A stretch of 64,000 nucleotides of DNA from G965230065 sp965230065 (GTDB lineage Bacteria; Bacteroidota; Bacteroidia; Cytophagales; Cyclobacteriaceae). Below the pieces are notes generated by a model that was not told the DNA's origin, did no database searches, and saw only the letters and a list, made by a program, of their open reading frames with translations. How positions within the stretch are numbered: the stretch's first letter is position 1; the number at the start of each line of letters is the position of its first letter. Positions 45,093-53,042 of this stretch are shown piece after piece. Location of the stretch: positions 6,510,001 to 6,574,000 of the forward strand of contig OZ245942.1 of NCBI GenBank assembly GCA_965230065.1, written 5' to 3'. The position numbers were made by a program, and so were the translations under genes.

Positions 45093-45153
45093 AGTAGGCA
45101 GCGGCAGTTGGCAGTAAAAAAAGACTGCCTACTGCCACTGCCGATTGCCTACT
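45093..45153. repeat. Word-built hairpin (GGCAGT units)
   Basis: 45093-45115 and 45131-45153 form a 22-bp stem with almost no interruption; the arms repeat GGCAGT / ACTGCC three to four times, with a 15-base loop that includes seven A. It lies between convergent genes (DUF4168 and the TonB lipoprotein) and may serve as a two-way terminator. Confidence 0.7.
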
Positions 45154-45171
45154 TAATCAATGTCTGCTAAA

Positions 45172-45855
45172 CTAAAGACGATACGTAACCGGCAAAACCA
45201 TTCTCACCTTTACAGGTTCCCCGTTGTGCCTTCCGGGGTTCCAGGCAGCAGCGTTTTTCAATACACGTTCGGCTTCTTCATCGCAGCCTGCCCCTATTCC
45301 TTTCAGCGTTTTCACTTCTGTAATACTGCCATCGGCGTCTACCACAAACTCCAAGAATACTTTACCTTCAATACCTTTTTGACGGGCTTCTTTTGGGTAT
45401 TTGAGGTTTTTACTGATATAGGTATAAAATTCCTGAATACCGTTTTCTGGGGAGGGCTGGTCTTCCACTGCCGTGTAGGTACCGGTAGCATCAGGCAAGC
45501 CATACATCTGCTCACGTAACTGATGCATTTGGTAATGTTTGGTAGCAATCTTCCGCTTGTCGGCACTATTATCTACCCCCGTAATTACTTCTTCAAATGT
45601 ATTGACTTCCACTCCGTTTTTCTTTTGCGGATATATCGTCCGCATATCTATTCGGAAGTCTGGATAATTGTCTGTGATGCTTTTTATTTCAGTTGCTAAA
45701 CTTTTTACTTCGGCAGCCAGTTCCTCATAGGTTTTTGAAGTTTCACCCAGGCCATTTTCTTCTTCCTGGCAGGCGACTGCAAAGCAGAGTGCAAAAATAA
45801 CGGTGAGTGCCATCGTCCGCAGGTTGAATGTGTACTTGATTTTTACAGTTTTCAT
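45172..45855 (-). CDS. TonB C-terminal-domain lipoprotein
   Basis: 227 residues. Signal peptide with lipobox FAVAC, then a helical linker and a TonB C-terminal domain (about 150-225: KYPKEARQKGIEGKVFLEFVVDADGS ... CDEEAERVLKNAAAWNPGRHNGEPVKVRMVLPV). It closely mirrors the periplasmic tail of the M56 protein encoded next, including the QEEE after the Cys, GVDN..DK, and GIGAGCDEEA. It may carry energy-transducer or receptor-binding function but lacks the usual TonB membrane anchor; lipid attachment would place it at the outer membrane or periplasm. Confidence 0.82.
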   Translation of the reverse strand: MKTVKIKYTFNLRTMALTVIFALCFAVACQEEENGLGETSKTYEELAAEVKSLATEIKSITDNYPDFRIDMRTIYPQKKNGVEVNTFEEVITGVDNSADKRKIATKHYQMHQLREQMYGLPDATGTYTAVEDQPSPENGIQEFYTYISKNLKYPKEARQKGIEGKVFLEFVVDADGSITEVKTLKGIGAGCDEEAERVLKNAAAWNPGRHNGEPVKVRMVLPVTYRL

Positions 45856-46098
45856 TTTTTGATAGATTTTAAGGTTTAAAATAAGGTTTGCTGATATTTT
45901 TTGGCAATAGTTTTCCCAGCCTGATTACTTTGGGCAACCAGTGGTTCAGCAAGTGAACAAAAATTTAATACCTGAGGCTTGTGGGAAAATGTACTCCGAA
46001 TCGGACTGCCGAAGCAGCCATTGCAATTTCGGAATACATCAAACCTAACATGTCCGGTGCTTGTCAAAAGAAAGTGCCAGACAAGGGTAGCTCTGAGG

Positions 46099-47898
46099 TT
46101 AATTTATGCTGATTTGTTTGGTAGTAAAGCCTACAAAGCTAAAGACAACTTCGGAGGCTCCTTCAGAATTGGTTAGGGCAAAATTACCGTCCAAATCAGA
46201 AACAGTGCCTGTGGTTGTTCCTTTTAACAGGATATTTACTCCGGGAAGGGGATTGCCTTCTTTGTCCGTAACTTTTCCTGAAATCCTGTCGCCACTTTTG
46301 GTAAATTTCATCAACATCTCTTGATTTGAAGCTTTGATTTCTTCAGGCTTTGCTGAGGCCGGGCTTATCTCATCGCCTCCCGACAAACTAAACGTAATGG
46401 GTAATACCATTCTAACTCTTACGGCTCGCCCACGTTGCATACCGGGGTTCCAGGCGGTGGCATTTTGCAGTACACGTACTGCTTCTTCATCGCAACCCGC
46501 ACCAATGCCTTTTACAGTTTCTACATTTATGAGGCTACCGTCTTTGTCTACTACAAACTGAACGAATACTTTCCCTTCAATGCCTTTCTGTCGGGCTTCT
46601 ATCGGGTACTTTAGGTTTGTGCTAACATACTCATAAAATGATTTCATACCATCAGGTGGTGTGGGCTGGTCTTCTACCACGGTGAACACTTCATCAGCAC
46701 CAGCCATGGCTTGCCTGGGCAGTTTTTCCCGCAATACATTAATTTGATAATGAAGCTGCCCAATGGCCTTTTTGTCACCAGCATTGTCAACGCCTTCTAT
46801 GATCTTGGAAAAATCTTCGGCACTGTTAAATGTAGGCCTTGGCTCTCCCGGAAGTACCCTAAAGTGCAATTTGTAATCGGGGTATTTACCGGTAATCGCC
46901 TGGAGTTCATGGTTCAGCACACGGATTTCTTCCTGAATATTTTCATAATTTTCAAGGGTAGCTTCTGCCTGTGCTATGCCATCTTCTTCTTCCTGACAGG
47001 AGAACACGAAAAACATAAGGGCAAAAACGGGCAATGCCCACAGCACCCTGTACTTGTTGATTTTATTTTTTGTGAGTTCCATCATTTTTAATCGTTTTAA
47101 GGTTTGAGATTTGTAAAAATGGTTGAGTACAGAAAACCCAACCCCTTGAAATAACTGGTTAACCAATATTTTCGCGTAGTCTTGTGGGTCTGTTTCTTCA
47201 ATCACCTTAGCATCGGCGGCGTATTCGTGTACATCGGTGAGTTCTTTAAAGTAAAGATGCGCCAGTGGGTTGAACCAAAGCAGACTTTTAATCAGCGACA
47301 TATAACACACATCATAACTGTGCCCCTCCCTGATATGTACTTCTTCGTGTGCGATGATGCGCTTTTTGTCGGCTTCCTCCATTTTGGTTTGGTTATCCCA
47401 CAACAGGTAGTTGAAGTAGGACGAAATGGGTAACCGGCCGTTGGTATGCACCACCCAATATCCATTGCGGCAATACCCGTTTTGATTCATTTTGAGGTGA
47501 CCTTTTCGGATAACCCGCTTTATGCAGAAAATTTGCCAGAGAAACCGCAAAAGCATAAGGGCCACCCCTACCCCATACGCCCAAACAACTATGTATTGCC
47601 AGGAAATAGTTTGCGTAGTTTGCACATTTTCACCCACACCGCCAATAATGATTTCGGGCAACATGAAAGCAGCAAAATCAGGCGAAATACTAGTGAGTTG
47701 AAGGGGCGTGCCTCCCAAAAAAGAGATTTCCAGCAAAGGCAGCATCAGCGCCAAACCGGACGAAAGCAGGAGGTAAGCCCGGTTGTATGTAAAGCTGGGC
47801 TGCCTGCGCAACACAAGCACATAAAACAGGTAGAACACAGCCAGGCAAAGGCTTGCTTCTAACAGATAGTTTAGCAGGATGTGGGTGGATATTTCCAT
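46099..47898 (-). CDS. M56 (BlaR1-like) metallopeptidase with TonB and CarboxypepD_reg tails
   Basis: 599 residues. N-terminal M56 membrane region with about four helices and zinc motif HEEVH (about 187-191), fourth helix near 285-305. After it comes SCQEEEDG, which resembles a lipobox, then a linker and TonB C-terminal domain (about 430-510), and finally a carboxypeptidase-regulatory-like domain (DRISGKVTDKEGNPLPGVNI). BlaR1-type proteins sense a signal outside and cut a BlaI repressor; a blaI gene lies upstream. The tails suggest contact with TonB-type outer-membrane receptors. The whole is longer than plain BlaR1. Confidence 0.85.
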   Translation of the reverse strand: MEISTHILLNYLLEASLCLAVFYLFYVLVLRRQPSFTYNRAYLLLSSGLALMLPLLEISFLGGTPLQLTSISPDFAAFMLPEIIIGGVGENVQTTQTISWQYIVVWAYGVGVALMLLRFLWQIFCIKRVIRKGHLKMNQNGYCRNGYWVVHTNGRLPISSYFNYLLWDNQTKMEEADKKRIIAHEEVHIREGHSYDVCYMSLIKSLLWFNPLAHLYFKELTDVHEYAADAKVIEETDPQDYAKILVNQLFQGVGFSVLNHFYKSQTLKRLKMMELTKNKINKYRVLWALPVFALMFFVFSCQEEEDGIAQAEATLENYENIQEEIRVLNHELQAITGKYPDYKLHFRVLPGEPRPTFNSAEDFSKIIEGVDNAGDKKAIGQLHYQINVLREKLPRQAMAGADEVFTVVEDQPTPPDGMKSFYEYVSTNLKYPIEARQKGIEGKVFVQFVVDKDGSLINVETVKGIGAGCDEEAVRVLQNATAWNPGMQRGRAVRVRMVLPITFSLSGGDEISPASAKPEEIKASNQEMLMKFTKSGDRISGKVTDKEGNPLPGVNILLKGTTTGTVSDLDGNFALTNSEGASEVVFSFVGFTTKQISIN

Positions 47899-47944
47899 AG
47901 TTTTAATTGTTTTAAAATTAGTCGGGGTTACAAATCCCTTTTTT

Positions 47945-48170
47945 TATTGACTGCGGATTGCAAACGATTCGGCGCCCGATCCGCTTGAGCAATTGCTTAA
48001 CAGACTGGAAGCCTGTTTCACATTATTGTCGGGCATTTCCCCCTCCTGGCCTCCACCCGGTGAGGACACGCTACTTTCCTCCCTTGGGGGAGGTGAGGTG
48101 GGGGAATAAACCTCTCATTAAAATTCTTAGTGGACAGGCAAGATGCCCGGGGCACATAGCCTGTTGCACT
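47945..48170. other. Intergenic region with GC-rich repeat fragments
   Basis: It contains ACAGGCAAGATGCCC at 48134-48148, almost the same as ACAGGCAAGACGCCC at 18234-18248 inside the 181-bp element, and a hairpin CTCCC-TTGG-GGGAG near 48078-48091. The gap separates the M56 gene and the TonB-fold gene on the minus strand. No gene was found. Confidence 0.5.
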
Positions 48171-49190
48171 TCACAAACCAGCCATTGTACCGGCCGTATC
48201 CGGTTTATTGAGCAGCTGAATGTTTTGTCCGTCTATTTTGAAAGTAAGTGGCATTGTTACCCGAACGGGAGTGCTGCCTTTCCTGGCCGGTTGCCACTGT
48301 ACTTTCAGTTTATTAAGCACTTTTATAAATGCTCCATCTGCCTTATAGGCTTCATAACTGTCTGACCCGCTGCTGAACCCTTTCACAATGTTGGGAGAGG
48401 CAGCGGCATTGCCCACAGTGAATGCTACTGTTACTTCCCCTTTCAGGTCATAAAAGGTGAAAACATCATTTTTCATAAGTTCTTTCACCATGATTTTTTC
48501 AAAATAATCATAGCCGCGTACTGGCACAGGCAGTTGGTCCACATCTTCCAGGTTGGAAGGCTCTTTATCATACATAGCCCTCGCACTTCGAGAGAAGCTG
48601 TCGTTGATGATAGCTATCTTTAATTTTGAGTAATCCACAGAATCTTCCGTGAAAATGAACCTGATCCAAACCAGTTCGGGGTATTTTCTTGGATCAGCCT
48701 GATGTGCCCTGAATTTCTTTAACCTTTTTTCCCTTTCTTCTTTCGTATCGGAAGGCGTATGCATCATATCGGGATGCTGAGCTACTACCACATCACTGCC
48801 GGGGTTTTCTTGTCTTTTAGCACCTACCAGGTCCAACGCCTGTGGATTTGTAACCGGCATTTCTGCCATTATTTTCATGCCAGCATCAGTAATATAATAG
48901 TGCTGGTTCACATCATCGGTATCAAAGTAATACCAGAAAGAATAATGGATATTGTGGTGAGCGGCTTTCAACGAAACCATTTTTTGTTTTAGCGTCTCCG
49001 GAATCAGGTCATATTCTGGAAAACCAGAGCTTCTTGTACTTTCCGAACTTATCGCGGAATCAGTTTCTGATTGCCCAAAAGGATTTACTACAGCCAAGTA
49101 GCTGACAACTAGCAACAACAGCAGAAACCCAAAGAAAATGATTTGTTTTTTGCCCAGCATTTTTAGTTTTATATTTAGGTAAAACTTCAA
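48171..49190 (-). CDS. Membrane-anchored protein with TonB-C-like end
   Basis: 339 residues (an ATG at 49160, MLGKKQ, is a likely alternative start). One membrane helix near the N-terminus, a long periplasmic part, and an end that follows the TonB C-terminal pattern: GEVTVAFTVGNAAASPN, FIKVLNKLKVQWQPARKGSTPVRVTMPLTFKI. It lies 17 bases after the blaI stop and is likely co-transcribed with it. I infer a third TonB-C-fold member of this locus. Its middle region (about 40-230) has no known domain. Confidence 0.72.
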   Translation of the reverse strand: MKFYLNIKLKMLGKKQIIFFGFLLLLLVVSYLAVVNPFGQSETDSAISSESTRSSGFPEYDLIPETLKQKMVSLKAAHHNIHYSFWYYFDTDDVNQHYYITDAGMKIMAEMPVTNPQALDLVGAKRQENPGSDVVVAQHPDMMHTPSDTKEEREKRLKKFRAHQADPRKYPELVWIRFIFTEDSVDYSKLKIAIINDSFSRSARAMYDKEPSNLEDVDQLPVPVRGYDYFEKIMVKELMKNDVFTFYDLKGEVTVAFTVGNAAASPNIVKGFSSGSDSYEAYKADGAFIKVLNKLKVQWQPARKGSTPVRVTMPLTFKIDGQNIQLLNKPDTAGTMAGL

Positions 49191-49207
49191 CGAACAAGCT
49201 TCCGTCT

Positions 49208-49606
49208 TTAACCCTTATCTTCGGTCTCCGGACTATCGTCTCCTTCTTTCAAATCCTCCTCCACATACTTCATCATTTGCTCAAACTCCCGGATGTCCAT
49301 GTCATTTTCTTTGGCGAAAAAGGAAACCAGATTTTTGAAAGAGCCGCCGAAATAGTTCTTCATAAAGGTTTTCAGGTAATAATGGCTGTATTCACTTTTT
49401 GCTACCAGTGGATAATATTCATGGGTTTTGCCGTATGCGGTGTATCCCACAAATCCTTTCTTCTCCAGAATCCGCACTATGGTAGATACGGTGTTGTAGG
49501 CCGGTTTCGGGTCAGTCATTTTTTCCAGGATGTCTTTTACAAACCCTTTTTTAATTTGCCAGAGAATTTGCATCACTTGTTCTTCTGCCTTGGTCAGTTC
49601 TTTCAT
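49208..49606 (-). CDS. blaI: BlaI/MecI-family transcriptional repressor
   Basis: 132 residues from the ATG at 49606 (a longer frame begins at 49639). Winged-helix DNA-binding part: LTKAEEQVMQILWQIKKGFVKDILEKM, then AYNTVSTIVRILEKKGFVGYTA. C-terminal dimer helices and an acidic end. BlaI-type proteins repress an operon and are removed by the protease partner of the M56 type; here an M56 gene lies downstream. It likely controls this cluster. Confidence 0.9.
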   Translation of the reverse strand: MKELTKAEEQVMQILWQIKKGFVKDILEKMTDPKPAYNTVSTIVRILEKKGFVGYTAYGKTHEYYPLVAKSEYSHYYLKTFMKNYFGGSFKNLVSFFAKENDMDIREFEQMMKYVEEDLKEGDDSPETEDKG

Positions 49607-49778
49607 ATTAAATAGGCTTTTCGTACGAATATATCTCAAACATAAAACTAAATTTTTAGTTTAACAACTATTTTCTTAGTTTTTACTTTTTTTTGCATGC
49701 CCACTGTCCTTTCATCAGAAGATTATTTAAACAAATCAATTAAATTGGTAGCAATTAATATCAATATGCTATTTACTT

Positions 49779-52700
49779 ATGAGAAAAAACCTTTTCAACC
49801 TTCCACAACCAGCTTTATTGTATATCATAATTTACTTACTCATGGCAATCACAACCGGTTGCCAGCACCCCGATTCCAAGATGGCTGCATCAGCCCAAAA
49901 GGCACTCTCCACCTTTGAAATTGATTCCGGGTTTCAGATAGAGCTGGTTGCCAGCGAACCCCTGGTGGCCGATCCGGTGGCGATGGAGATAGATGAAGAC
50001 GGACGTATGTATGTGGTAGAAATGCACGGCTACCCCCTGGATAAAAGTGGCACCGGAAAAGTAAAACTGCTTACCGATACCAACGGTGACGGGCGGATGG
50101 ATGAAAGTACTGTTTTTGCCGATAACCTGATGCTGCCCACTGGCATCATGCGCTGGAAAAAGGGCGTACTGGTTACAGATCCTCCGGATGTTTTGTACCT
50201 TGAAGATACGGATGGGGATGGTAAAGCCGACATTAAAAATACCATACTTACCGGGTTTGCCGTGTCCAATCCCCAGCATAATTTAAATACCCCTTTGCTG
50301 GGTATAGATAACTGGATTTACCTTGCCCATGAACCATCGGTAACCACACAGTTTTATGAGGAAGCGTTTGGAGATAAAGGAAGTGAAATTTTCTATCCCG
50401 GAGTGCCAGACAGCCCCCACTTGCCTGAAAATTCCGGTGGCCGCAATGTACGCTTCCGTCCCGGTACACATCAACTGGAAATGCTGTCCAGCAAGTCTCA
50501 GTTTGGACAAACCTTTGACGATTGGGGCCATCATTTACTCTTAACCAACTCCAACCATGTTTATCAGGAGGTCATTGCCACACGCTATCTTGAGCGCAAC
50601 CCTGACCTGCTGGTTTCCAATGCTACCCAGTCCCTCTCTGACCACGGCAATGCCCCGAAAGTATTTCCCATCACCAAAAACCCCGAGCACCAGCTCCTTA
50701 CCAATGTAGGGATTATCACCTCGGCCTGTGGCCTCACAATGTACCAGGGCGGTGCTTTTCCGACAGGCTTTGAAAACGTTACCTTTGTGGCCGAACCGGT
50801 GAGCAACCTGGTGCATGCCGACCGGTTGGGCGATAAGGGAACCACCTTTACTGCCAGCCGTCTTTATCCCGAAAAAGAGTTTCTGGCTTCTACCGATGCC
50901 TGGTTCCGACCGGTCAATATGTACATTGGGCCGGATGGTGCGCTGTATGTGTTAGACTATTACCGGCAAATTATTGAACACCCTGAGTGGATGGCAGAAG
51001 AAGTGGTGCAATCGGGGGCGCTTTACAATGGTACAGACCAGGGCCGGATTTACCGCATCACACCCAAAGGAACAAAACCTGCAAACTGGAATAAAAAACC
51101 ATTGCCCGGCGGTTTTACAACAGAAGAACTGATAAAAGCCCTTGCCCATGACAACATTTGGTGGCGGCGGCATGCCCAGCGCCTGCTGATAGCCCAAAAT
51201 GAGGAAAAAGCTGTTCCTTTGTTAAAGAAAATGGCACAAAATACCAAGGCTCCTTTCGGCAGGCTGCACGCTTTATGGACGCTGGAAGGATTGGGAAAAC
51301 TTTCTCCGAAGTTGATTATGCAAGCGTTGCAAGACACGGTACCGGGCATACGTGAAAATGCAATCAGGCTGGCTGAGCTTCATCTCAATGAGGTTCCTGA
51401 GCTTACCGAAGCCTTGCTGGCTTTGCAGGAAGATAATGACCCTAAAGTTAGGTTTCAGTTGCTTTGTACCCTGGGTTTTATTGACACGCCACCCGCGGCT
51501 GAGGCAAGGCAAAACCTTCTGTTTGAAAATTTACAGGACGAATGGATGCAGATTGCAGCCCTTTCAGCAACTTCTTCCCGGGGAGATGTTTTGCTCGAGG
51601 CTGTTTTGGCCCGCTATCAGGAAGATAATGCCGCTTATGCATCACTTGCTGAACGACTTAGCGCGATGGTGGCTGCAGGTATAGAATCCTACACAATTCA
51701 GCGGTTGATCAAGAAAGCTACAGCCACTGGAGCAGCAAATAGCGCATGGCAGGCCCCGGTACTGGAAGGGTTGGCAAAAGGAATCACAAGCAATGCATCT
51801 TCTGCGGTTGGCCCGGAACAGCAAAACCAACTTATTCATGCCTATTTTAACCACCATTCAATTTCGGTGCGACAGGCAACCCTGGACGTGCTGAAGGCGG
51901 CTGGGCTTTCAGAAGGTAGCGATACTGAAGCTGCTATGCAACAGGCCCAACAAGTGGCAGGCAATCGAAATTTAACCGCAGAGCGGAGGGCTGAAGCTAT
52001 TGCCTTTCTCGCCTTGGGCAATCTTGAAACTTACGACTCTTTCTTTAAAGAAATGATCGTTCCTGCCGAACCCATGCCCGTACAGAAAGCAGCACTGTAT
52101 GCACTGAGTGCCAAACCTGGCACAACGGTGAGCCGGTATGTACTGGAAAAATGGCCTGTGCTGACACCCGAACTGCGCAATGCTGCCATCAACACATTTA
52201 TGGGCAAGCCCGAGAGGATCACTTTGCTCCTGGATGCCATTGAAGAAGGCAGCGTACAGCAGACAAGCATCGGCTGGGGGCGAAGTGTAGGGTTGATGAC
52301 CGTGAAAAACGATACGCTCAGCACAAGGGCCCGGGCCATGTTTGGCAAAAAAGATGATCAATCACAGGAGGTTATCCTTCAGTACCAGGCTGCCCTGAAC
52401 CTGGAAGCCAACCAGCAAAAAGGACAGTTGGTTTTTGAAAAAAACTGTGCGATTTGCCACCAGATGGAAGGGGCTGCCGGCACGCCTTTCGGCCCGGACC
52501 TGGCTACGATTAAAAACCGACGCCCGGCCTCCATCATGGCAGATATACTGGCTCCCAACCTCTCCATTGCAGATGGTTACGATTTATGGACGGTAACGCT
52601 GAACAACGGGGAATTGCTGCAGGGAGTGATTGGGAGTGAAACTTCTACCGCCCTTACCTTGCGCAATCCGGCAGGACAGGAAACGACCATTGCCCGCAAA

Positions 52701-52814
52701 GACATTGCTTCATTACAAGCCCTGGATGTTTCGGCCATGCCGATGGGGCTGGAAAATCAGATTAGCCAGCAGGAAATGGCCGACTTGCTGGCCTATATCC
52801 AGCAGGTGAAATAA
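49779..52814 (+). CDS. Secreted haem-binding HEAT-repeat protein (PVC-type dehydrogenase-like)
   Basis: 1011 residues. Lipoprotein signal (MAITTGC). A beta-propeller of the membrane-bound dehydrogenase type at about 35-430 (FEIDSGFQIELVASEPLVADPVAMEIDEDGRMYVVEMHGYP, DTDGDGKADIKN), HEAT-like helical repeats at about 440-820, and a C-terminal cytochrome c domain with CAICH near 889 and the axial Met region. Such proteins may oxidise sugars or alcohols and pass electrons to the periplasm, though no substrate can be named. It stands alone, upstream of the TonB receptor. Confidence 0.85.
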   Translation: MRKNLFNLPQPALLYIIIYLLMAITTGCQHPDSKMAASAQKALSTFEIDSGFQIELVASEPLVADPVAMEIDEDGRMYVVEMHGYPLDKSGTGKVKLLTDTNGDGRMDESTVFADNLMLPTGIMRWKKGVLVTDPPDVLYLEDTDGDGKADIKNTILTGFAVSNPQHNLNTPLLGIDNWIYLAHEPSVTTQFYEEAFGDKGSEIFYPGVPDSPHLPENSGGRNVRFRPGTHQLEMLSSKSQFGQTFDDWGHHLLLTNSNHVYQEVIATRYLERNPDLLVSNATQSLSDHGNAPKVFPITKNPEHQLLTNVGIITSACGLTMYQGGAFPTGFENVTFVAEPVSNLVHADRLGDKGTTFTASRLYPEKEFLASTDAWFRPVNMYIGPDGALYVLDYYRQIIEHPEWMAEEVVQSGALYNGTDQGRIYRITPKGTKPANWNKKPLPGGFTTEELIKALAHDNIWWRRHAQRLLIAQNEEKAVPLLKKMAQNTKAPFGRLHALWTLEGLGKLSPKLIMQALQDTVPGIRENAIRLAELHLNEVPELTEALLALQEDNDPKVRFQLLCTLGFIDTPPAAEARQNLLFENLQDEWMQIAALSATSSRGDVLLEAVLARYQEDNAAYASLAERLSAMVAAGIESYTIQRLIKKATATGAANSAWQAPVLEGLAKGITSNASSAVGPEQQNQLIHAYFNHHSISVRQATLDVLKAAGLSEGSDTEAAMQQAQQVAGNRNLTAERRAEAIAFLALGNLETYDSFFKEMIVPAEPMPVQKAALYALSAKPGTTVSRYVLEKWPVLTPELRNAAINTFMGKPERITLLLDAIEEGSVQQTSIGWGRSVGLMTVKNDTLSTRARAMFGKKDDQSQEVILQYQAALNLEANQQKGQLVFEKNCAICHQMEGAAGTPFGPDLATIKNRRPASIMADILAPNLSIADGYDLWTVTLNNGELLQGVIGSETSTALTLRNPAGQETTIARKDIASLQALDVSAMPMGLENQISQQEMADLLAYIQQVK

Positions 52815-52968
52815 AACCAACCCCACATCCTGCACCATCATGCATTGCATTGAATGGGCCAGGATTGTTTCATTTATGGTTATTCCCCGGAGTTGACCTT
52901 AATCGTACTTTAGGGCATCCCTTTTCTGGCCGAAATAATCTATCAACTTATGTACAAATCAGATTGAT

Positions 52969-52986
52969 TTTTAGATTAATCTAAAA
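52969..52986. promoter_or_regulatory. 18-bp perfect palindrome, operator candidate
   Basis: TTTTAGATTAATCTAAAA is fully self-complementary. It resembles boxes bound by DtxR/MntR-type metal regulators (TTAG..., ...CTAA half-sites). It lies 57 bases before the receptor start and upstream of the -7 element at 53016. The regulator is not encoded in the window. Confidence 0.6.
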
Positions 52987-53015
52987 TTTTTATTTTATAT
53001 ATCTAATATTAATAT

Positions 53016-53023
53016 TAAGTTTG
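53016..53023 (+). promoter_or_regulatory. -7 element for the TonB receptor gene
   Basis: TAAGTTTG matches TAnnTTTG; the ATG at 53043 is 20 bases downstream. A TTTG at the usual -33 distance is absent, so an activator or the nearby palindrome may matter. Confidence 0.5.
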
Positions 53024-53042
53024 TAGAAACAATATTTAAGAT

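Noticed and set aside
45093..45153. CRISPR array
   Set aside because: The repeated unit is only 6-7 bases and forms hairpin arms, with no spacers and no cas genes.
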